A stretch of DNA of 64,000 bases from Cylicocyclus nassatus. Its lineage: Eukaryota > Nematoda > Chromadorea > Rhabditida > Strongylidae. The position numbers and the translations under genes are program-made. Position 1 is the first letter of the stretch. Every line of letters begins with the position of its first letter. Positions 56,638 through 64,000 of the stretch are shown here, one piece after another. The notes under the pieces were generated by a model, which saw only the letters and a program-made list of their open reading frames with translations, was not told where the DNA came from and searched no databases. The stretch covers positions 32,119,441 through 32,183,440 of the forward strand of contig CATQJL010000316.1 in NCBI GenBank assembly GCA_958299035.1. The letters are read 5' to 3'.

Positions 56638-57484
56638 CATGTGTGTCAAGCGGTCGTCAATGTGTCAAGGAACAATTTTACTTGCATTTTGTACCTTTTT
56701 TCATAAAAGCCGATGTAGTAATTTATTACGCATATTTGAAATTGCTATAATTAAAAAGAGAAGTCGAATAATATCGAAATTTATACCTTGATAGGCACAT
56801 CGAATCGGAAGGTTACAAAAACAAAGTTAAAAGTACAGTTGGGGTTTCCGCTTGATACAGTGTGTTGCGGAGCGGAGATTTCGCGTAAAACTTGCACGTG
56901 AATAGACAGCCACCCAAAAATGCCAGCTCTGAATGGGCTCGCAAGTGACCGGCATTACAACCGCAACAATTTGTTAAAAACTTGAGGTTCTGCCACAGCA
57001 AGCGCACTATATTAAGCGGAAAATAGACTGTATAATCGAATCATGTGGGATCTTTTGGTAAATCTAACCACCAAGAATAAACGTACATTAGATTGGCCCA
57101 AAGTTCGTGCCATTTTTTGAACCAACCGAATCCCTTAGGACAAAGGCAGACTGATATTAATAGTAATGTTTAATGCAAAAACGTCTTTCTCTTCTGAACA
57201 CTTTTGTTTTGAAGTGATTCTCTTGACAAGCGTTGGGATATTCCACTATGTTTTTAGAACATCGCTTTTGTCTTGTCTAATACAGCTAATTTCAAATTTA
57301 TGTTTTTTTCGCACCTCTCAGGACAATTTTTCAAAATTTTCAATAATTCATAAAAAGCTGTGAGTTTTGAAGAGCTTAGGTAATATACAGGATGGCCTAA
57401 AAATTTTTGAGACTAATTTGCAGTGCAGCACATTCGTTAGTATCTTTAGTTAGTACCTTTAGCTTTGAACTCAATTTCTCTACG
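56638..57484. other. 847-bp spacer between inverted copies
   Basis: Unique within the window. 57,088-57,115 (TTAGATTGGCCCAAAGTTCG) resembles a mariner-type terminus, but no partner end was found. Confidence 0.4.
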
Positions 57485-58752
57485 TAATATACTTGGGTCC
57501 GAATCGAATAGAAATTCGATCATTCGAATAAAACATTCGAATATATTCGTAATCGAAATTCGATATTCGGAGTTCTTCCATTTTCGAATAATATTCGAAA
57601 CTCGAATAATCAAAAAACAGGGTTTCGAATAAAATTCGAAAACTCTAATAATCAAAAAACGGGGTTTCGAATATTATTCGAAAACTCGAATAATCAAAAA
57701 ACGGGGTTTCGAATAGATTTTATTCGAATGTTTTATTCGAATGTTTATTCGAATTCGTATTAGAATGACTCCGTATTCAGATTATTCGACTTTGTTGCAA
57801 AGCCAACTGCTGACTATCAAGCTCAATTCGTACGCGTTTTTTTTTTCGCAAAACTGGGTAATGCATCTTTTACAACCGTTATACCTTTGAAATGTATGGA
57901 GAGTCGCATTCTTCCACTGCTTGCGACAGTAAAAAAAATCATATGTGGATTTTAATTGATGTAGAAAATAGAGCAAGCCCTTTGCTTTTACACTGTTGAT
58001 GCTGATAAGAAATAAAGTTAATTCTGGTGTACATCAGTCTCTTTCAGACTGAAGAAGAATCTTTTGGGCACAACATAAAAACCTATACCGACTGCTTTTT
58101 AGATCGTCCATAATGGGTAAAATATGACTTTTTGCTGATGTATAGACTAGAAGCCGACCGACAAACTTTATCGATTTTTGGGGAAGTTTGAGCTGCGGGG
58201 CTGAGAGTTGGTACAAGGGGGTAAGTGAGGGTGCTGATTATGGATAAAAATTTACTTTATAAATTTTATCGATTTTTGGAAAATCTCGAGCTACGAGCTT
58301 GGGAGTTGGTACAGGGGTAAATGAGGATGCTAATCAAAACCGAAATCTATTTTATCGATTCCAGCAGTTTTTGGAAAATTTTGAGCTAGGAGTTGGTATA
58401 AAAGATACTAGGCGGCTGATTATGATTGGATCGGCTCTAGCCGGATATGTCGGCAAGTTTGAGATGTGATTGCTTTAGTTATTCGATAAATCATTCGAAT
58501 ATTTATTCAAAATTCGACTTCCAATTTTCGAATATATTCGATATTCATTCATTCGATATTTTTGATTTTCCGAATTTATTCGAAATTCATTCATTCGATA
58601 TTTTTAATTTTCCGAATTTATTCGAAATTCATTCATTCGATATTTTTGATTTTCCGAATTTATTTGATATTCGTTTATTCGAAATTTTTCCTTTTCGAAT
58701 TTATTCGATATTCATTCATTCGATGAAAAATTCTCGAATTACCCAAGTATAC
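57485..58752 (-). mobile_element. ACTTGGGT-ended element, right copy of inverted pair
   Basis: Reverse complement of 55,364-56,637 with only occasional differences, for example near 58,490 and 58,670. The high identity means a recent duplication, recent transposition of one family, or an assembly inversion. Confidence 0.85.
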
Positions 58753-59960
58753 TACGTAAGTTTGCCGAACCTTGGCAAGACTCTTTTAAATCCAAAAAAT
58801 CAAGTCATTTGCATCATGCATTCTCAACTAATGATGTCACTTATTGCACACCGTCCCAAACCATAGATCTTTTCTGAAAAGCTTCCAGGATTTTTGAATT
58901 TTGGATTGTAAAGTTAGCTTCATTCCATATTTACAGTGCTGAGAAAAACCACGCTCTCAGTCTATTAATGTTGTATTAAAATACAAATTCTTACAATGGT
59001 GTCCTTTTAGTGAGAAAATAGTATGTTCAGAAGCTATGTCGGCACATGGTGATTAGCATTTAGGATAAAATGAATTGCTAGAACCTTACTAGCCCACAAG
59101 CATTCGTGTGATGTAGTTCTTCATTTTAAAGTATTTGTTGGAAAAAGTTCATGACAATAACCATTGCTTTGAAGCGCTAGAAGAACAACGGCTATTATTA
59201 TTCTACATTCACATTTGAATTTATGTTTCAATAAAGCTCATGACTCTTCGGTCTGTAAACGTTTCGCAGATGAAGAAGGCATGTACATCCGATCTGAAAA
59301 GGCCACTCCAAAACGTGCACTTTTTGTGAGCTGAAACCCAGCTGGAACGGTTCCAACTAATACGGAGGAAAGTTGAGCAAGACTCTCATCACGCTTATGC
59401 GCACTCCCAGTTTAAAATACCATTGCGCTTTGATTGTACACAATCCTTTTGTTTGTTGATAGTGGAGCACTCGCCTGCTTGCCGGCATGCTTGCAGCTCT
59501 TCTTCGCCCCTGACCCGCAAAAACCATGTTGTCTCTACTTTTCTCCCCAGACACCATATTCAGCTTGAACCGCTTCCAGGGTGCTAGGCTTTGATATTTC
59601 ATCGAAAGGGAGTTCATAAATGTCCTAAAATTTGCCGCAAACAAGGGACAATGAGTGACTATCGTGGGACGCAAATCAAGGTGATTATTTCGTACAAATC
59701 AAACCAGATTTAAATGCGTGATAGAGGTAAGCGAAATGCTGTCATCTTCTAATTAAGCGCGCGTACGCTGCGCAGTGCCCGCCTAAAACACTCGATAGAA
59801 TCAGTGTTTCTGAGAGTTACAAATAGCAACCAAAAGCAACATAATCGAGCAGTAGTATCATGTAAAACGCATGTTGCACTACTCTGATCTTGATTAGATC
59901 GTTGTTCTATGTGTTTATGGATCTACTCACCATCATCCGAATCTTGTGTTTGTGCGCGTC
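58753..59960. other. Unassigned intergenic DNA
   Basis: A 105-codon minus-strand frame (59,357-59,674) has no recognisable motif; not called. Confidence 0.35.
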
Positions 59961-59989
59961 CTAAACTTTGTATTCGACACCTACCACCA

Positions 59990-60330
59990 CGTCTATACTC
60001 CTGTCGAATCGAAATGCTACCATGGAGTTATTATTATTTAAGGGTGCATGTATGTCAAGAAGCGCATTGTTGTGTCCTCGAGCTCCGGACACTTATTCGC
60101 TGTCTTCGTTCCTTGTTCGGCACAGGAAGAACCAGAAATATTTATTAAAGAAGATAATAGACAGTAGAAGAGGCGAAAGAGTGAACAGTAGAACTGGCTG
60201 AGGCGAAGAGTGAGCTCCTTTTATAGCGCATTTCCCGCGCACTCTGAGGTTGCGACCAATTACGCGAGGCAGATCAGAAAGGGACAACTGATCATTTACA
60301 ATTACAACAGACACTAAATAGCACGTAATA
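59990..60330 (-). repeat. LTR and leader remnant related to decayed gypsy
   Basis: On the minus strand: TTAGTGTCTG, GATCAG(T)TG, a TATA box (60,219-60,225), AATAAATATT (60,141-60,146), then ACGAAGACAGCGAATAAGTG and GGACACAACAATG. The order and spacing match 5,849-6,040 plus the start of its gag, but no gag continues here, so it is a solo or truncated copy. Confidence 0.65.
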
Positions 60331-60380
60331 AAAGTTATATAACATTCTAAAAGTATCTAAATTTCAAAAGGAAATATATA

Positions 60381-61719
60381 GTGAGGTTGATAATCGGACG
60401 AACTTCCCAACTTTCAGAAGTTTTTGGACTTTTTGGAAGAAACTCAAAAGGCCGTTAGTACCACGCGAAAGAGCACAGCCGAAAACGATATCGGTCCACA
60501 AGAACGGAAGTCGAATCAAATCTTAGGAGTTTTTTTTGGGCCTAATGTAAATTTTGAGCGGTTTATACTAGATGAACACCTCAAACAAAGGTCCATTTTT
60601 CGTTCAAAATTGCAATCTTTCGAGTTCAAACTTTTGTAGAGTCACAATAACAAAGTCTGAAACATCTGCTATATATCGAACCCAGCGCAGTTGAAAAGTA
60701 AAGCGTTGCTTTTTCCAGATGGCTCTAAATGCTTCTGAAGTCATCGCGCTCCAAAAACATCTGTTTTTGTGGTTTACGCACTCCAGTAAGCTTCTCCAAG
60801 TCTATGAGACAAAATAAGCTCTTTCGATAGATATTTTGTTCAGCGCTTGGAAAATCTTTGTATTTTTTGTTGTTTCTCAACCAAGTTCCAACCTTACCCT
60901 AGAGTTGAGATTTCGAGCCTCAAAGCTCAGCTTTTGAAACCCTACAAATGAACTAAGCACCTAGTATGTAGAAGCTCACAAGAATGTGTATTTAGCTAAA
61001 AAAATCAGCAACGTTGAGCATTTGTTTTGGCTACAGGCGTCATTTCATCAGAACCGCTGCTTTTGCTTTGCAGTCACACCTTTATTTGATTTTAGCTCCA
61101 TAGCCTCAAGACTAGTTCTGCAAAAAACCCAAAAACTTTAGCACGGATACATCACCATGCAAACAGCGCAGTTGCTTCATATCAAATGTTTGCGAGAAAC
61201 AGAAGCTGAGCTTTGAGGTTTGAAATCGTGCCAACTCTAGGGTAAGGTTAAAGCTTGGTTGAGAAACGGAACGAAAACGCAAAGGCTTTGCAGGCGTCAA
61301 ACAAAATATCTATCGAAAGAGCTTATTTATCTCTTAGCCTTGGTTTTTTGGTGCGCAGTGATACCAAAACCATTTAGATCATCTGAAATAGTTTCTTTTT
61401 TTGAACTGCACTGGGTTCAGTGTGTAGCAGATGTTTCAGACTTTGTTGCTGTAACTCTACAAAAAATTTGGACTCGAAAGGTTGCACTCTCGAATGAAAA
61501 ATGGACCATTGTTTGAAGTGTTCGTATAACTATGAACCGTTCAAAACTCGCATTAGGCCCAAAAACACTTTTAGGATTGACATCGATTTCCATTCTTGTG
61601 GATCGCATATTGTTTTCGAATGTACTCTTTCGCGTAGTAAAAACGGCTTTTGGAGTTTCATCTGAAAAGTCCAGAAACTTCTAAAATTTAGGGTGTTCGT
61701 ATAATTATGAACCGCACTG
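60381..61719. mobile_element. ~1.34-kb Tc1-like palindromic element
   Basis: The right end on the complementary strand reads CAGTGCGGTTCATAATTATA; the left end is a diverged match (GTGAGGTTGATAATCGGACG), with TA at both sides. The arms stay complementary far inward, e.g. TTTCAGACTTTGTT (about 61,435) with its partner at 60,650 and CTAGGGTAAGGTT (61,240) with its partner at 60,895. No transposase. Confidence 0.8.
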
Positions 61720-62372
61720 TATTATCCAGTTGCATAAGATGCCTAATTTGCTGCATTGTAATCAATACAATACAGCAAATTTGAAGGCCAAAGACCCATG
61801 AAAATGCAGGTAGACTCGTAAATATTTTGGTTCCTTTTTCAGCAAAAACCACCAAAATCAGCAAGTATTAACCTCAAACAAATGGAAAGCCAACGTACTC
61901 TAGTATTTTCGAGGACTCGCACAACATTAAACTGGAGTTTTGAATTGGAGCCGGATAAGTCGCGCCTTTTGACCGTCTCCCTAGTTTATGTGGTCTCCCA
62001 ACATTCTGCTAGATTGCAATGAAATAGACTGGATTGGTACACCCTTCCAAAATTGCAAATTACAAATCTTTTTCATTCTGCGCCTAGGAATTTTCTTAAA
62101 AAAATCATGTAGATTTGAGTATCTCTACAGTAAGCATCACAAAAATCGTGGTAAATGAGTTAAAGCATTTGGATCAATTTTGAGATTGCTTGTGCTTGTC
62201 GTACTTAGCTTAGAGGACTTACACGTCAGAAGTAGAGAGGGACATCCAGAAATATTTATTGCGTTAGTTTTTACAGGTAAATATTCTAAGATCACGTTGT
62301 AAAAAGAAAAATTGTGTGAATCTTTTCCATGATTTTGAGCTTCGATCATTGACCCTCCTGAGTGTTTAGCCA
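61720..62372. other. Unassigned, includes 3' flank of partial SAMHD1-like copy
   Basis: AATAAA on the minus strand near 62,254 matches the position of the poly(A) signal of the full gene. The duplication extends to about 62,220 (TTTACAGGTAAATATTCTAA). The rest is unassigned. Confidence 0.45.
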
Positions 62373-62906
62373 CTAGGCGTTAGTGCATTTTTTCTCTGGA
62401 ATAAATATATTGCTCAAGATTCAATACATCATAACAATAGCCTCACTTTAAATTCTGGTGATCGTAAACCGGATCTCGCCACTACAGCGTCGAAAGCATT
62501 GATTACTATTGATCTCTCGTCTTTACTCATAGAGCGAGACACATACAAACAGATAGACCAAATAGCTGCTTCTCTTGGAGTTTTCAGACGGAGCTAAAGG
62601 TTACGTATAAATATAACCAAGTTATTTCCTCAAATTCACTCACCCACTCGTCATCGACGGTCCGCGCAACTACATTACCAGTGAGCTTATTATCATATAA
62701 CAGAACTCTGGTCATAGGATGAGATCTACCGTCCAAGCCACGGTGCATCACTCGTGCCTGACAAAATCACAGCCTTTCAATTCTCAGTAACGTCTGACCA
62801 GAATGTCCAAGTCCTGCTGACTCACCAAAACCATGATGTTCTTCTCATCGTAGCTCAAAGCAAGCTCTTCTCGGAGCCTTTGACTAATCAGCTTCTGCAG
62901 GGCAAA
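62373..62906 (-). pseudogene. Partial SAMHD1-like duplicate (last four exons)
   Basis: Four exons (62906-62826, 62757-62644, 62593-62447, 62393-62373) match exons 11-14 of the gene at 45.8-51.5 kb in length, phase and splice sites, and encode the C-terminal lobe (HRGLDGRSHPMTRVLLYDNK; the second exon is one codon longer). The first three frames are open. The last exon meets a TAG after six codons where the full copy reads on for 22. No HD-domain exons lie upstream; a different gene's stop codon is only 700 bp away. It is therefore a broken tandem copy, or possibly an alternative exon set whose 5' part lies elsewhere. Confidence 0.75.
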
Positions 62907-63610
62907 CTGTAAGAAAAGATATTAGATATGCATATCATCTAATTATTAATGTTGTGCTTTATGAAAGAGTCAAAGATTACTAAAACAGTCCTGCAACTCG
63001 AATAATCAAAAACTTCCTCGTCACAAATGGCTATAGCTTATACATGATTATTAGTGTCAACACACATAAACTTTCAGTTCATTCGTTTCGAATCCCTTCG
63101 TAAAATAAATTTCAAATAAGTCAAAATAGATAAAGATCTTTATTTATACAACACGAGCGACCAAAACTATTTCTCACAGAATCTCAATGATAACAGGCGA
63201 GTTCAGAACGTCATTTGGTGCAGCCGTGAGTGGTCGACAAAAAAGGAGAAACTAGGGAAGTGAAAGAACAGCAAATTTTTTGCCCTTCTCTTTACCGAGG
63301 TTGTGGAGAAGGTATAGAAATAAAAACTTTGCATTTAGGAAAAGATAAAACGGAAACTAGAATAATGCTATAATTTTCAAACCGCTGAGTTCCGCTTTTG
63401 GACCTTCTGAATATACTATTTACAATGTTACCCTCAGCAGTTTATAGAGTGTCAAAAGGTTATTGGAATGGAGCTGGATGTGCTAGTATGCTTAGCCACC
63501 TTTCGAGATACAGCTGAGTGGACGACTGAATGATTCAGGTGTCGACACCATTTCGAGCAATTGGCTACTTAGGAGAGCCAATCCTACTCAGCACTTGCGA
63601 CTAAGGAAAC
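62907..63610. other. Unassigned intergenic DNA
   Basis: No SAMHD1-like upstream exons are seen here. AATAAA on the minus strand at about 63,139-63,145 could serve the gene ending at 63,611. Confidence 0.4.
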
Positions 63611-63994
63611 TTATGAAGCAACCTTGACATTCTTGAAAGCTCTTAAAGCATCATTGAATCCAGGATACAAGAGCAGAAACTGAAAGAAAGGATGTGTAGA
63701 ATCTGCATAGGCGCTGCCCCTTGAATTCAGATGAGATGGTGCAACGTTAATCCCAGATGAGCAAAACTAGGCAAAAAGCAGTTTCGTAAGTTAAAACTAC
63801 CTCTACTCCTAATCAAACGATTCCTTAGAAGTAATTTAAAGATTTGCATATCGCTGCGCTGCATTACGAACTTTACTGGTTCTTCACAGTCTCTCAAAAT
63901 TTACCTACTTCCTCAAACTCTCAGAAAACAGGAAGAAAGGCCATACCTGTACATTACTCCAATTAGTGGCAACATCATCCGACAAAGAGTTAAG
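63611..63994 (-). CDS. 3' end of an unidentified gene (two exons, partial)
   Basis: Exon 63,994-63,947 follows CTTTAG and encodes LNSLSDDVATNWSNVQ, ending at CAG|GTATGG. Exon 63,679-63,611 follows CTTTCAG, continues in phase 0 (FLLLYPGFNDALRAFKNVKV...) and ends at TAA. Intron of 267 bp. The gene runs off the right edge. Family not recognised. Confidence 0.5.
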
Positions 63995-64000
63995 CTAAAG

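Noticed and set aside
58447..58866. 139-codon frame with FDIHSFDIFDF repeats (and its mirror near 55,363)
   Set aside because: It is a translation of TTCGAA satellite, not a protein gene.
59357..59674. 105-codon minus-strand frame
   Set aside because: No recognisable motif or splice signals; left unassigned.

Overview
The window looks like a gene-poor, repeat-dense piece of a nematode chromosome. That reading rests on three things: a split gene with mostly 48-140 bp introns and TTTCAG/TTTTAG acceptors, many TA-flanked Tc1/mariner-type palindromic elements, and Ty3/gypsy-type retroelements. A clade V (strongylid) parasite is my guess from the style of the repeats, not something I could test. 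There is no bacterial-style operon, CRISPR array, rRNA or recognisable tRNA.

Left third (1-27.9 kb): mostly transposon debris. A decayed minus-strand gypsy gag-pol (1.7-6.0 kb) has a 914-bp mariner-type element nested in its RNase H region. Then come large inverted duplications (8.7-13.9 kb), degenerate tandem arrays, an ATCGAT-rich satellite, TTCGAA-rich satellites and a series of palindromic elements. Several insertions can be proved because an uninterrupted paralogous copy of the target lies elsewhere in the window.

Centre (27,930-40,002): a young, apparently complete 12,073-bp LTR element. It has two 653-bp LTRs that differ at one base and a 5-bp target duplication (GTCGA). Inside, in order, are an accessory zinc-finger ORF; one uninterrupted ~2.6-kaa polyprotein with the order Gag, envelope-like glycoprotein, protease, RT, RNase H, integrase; and an antisense two-exon gene with its own poly(A) signal that encodes an EGF-like domain, a transmembrane helix and a short tail. 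An ORF runs across the 3' LTR boundary. The glycoprotein between Gag and protease and the antisense intron-containing EGF-TM gene make this the main candidate for an undescribed system.

Right third (40-64 kb): degenerate tandem arrays, then a 14-exon minus-strand gene (45.8-51.5 kb) for a SAMHD1-like HD-domain dNTP triphosphohydrolase without a SAM domain. A palindromic element lies in its largest intron. A second, partial copy of its last four exons lies at 62.4-62.9 kb with an early stop. The 3' end of an unidentified minus-strand gene is at 63.6-64.0 kb. A possible two-exon plus-strand gene (52.2-52.8 kb), a 1.27-kb inverted duplication (55.4-58.8 kb), an LTR remnant (60.1 kb) and a Tc1-like palindrome (60.4-61.7 kb) fill the rest.

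All gene models were made by reading the sequence by eye. Family assignments rest on motifs and remembered family features, not on searches.
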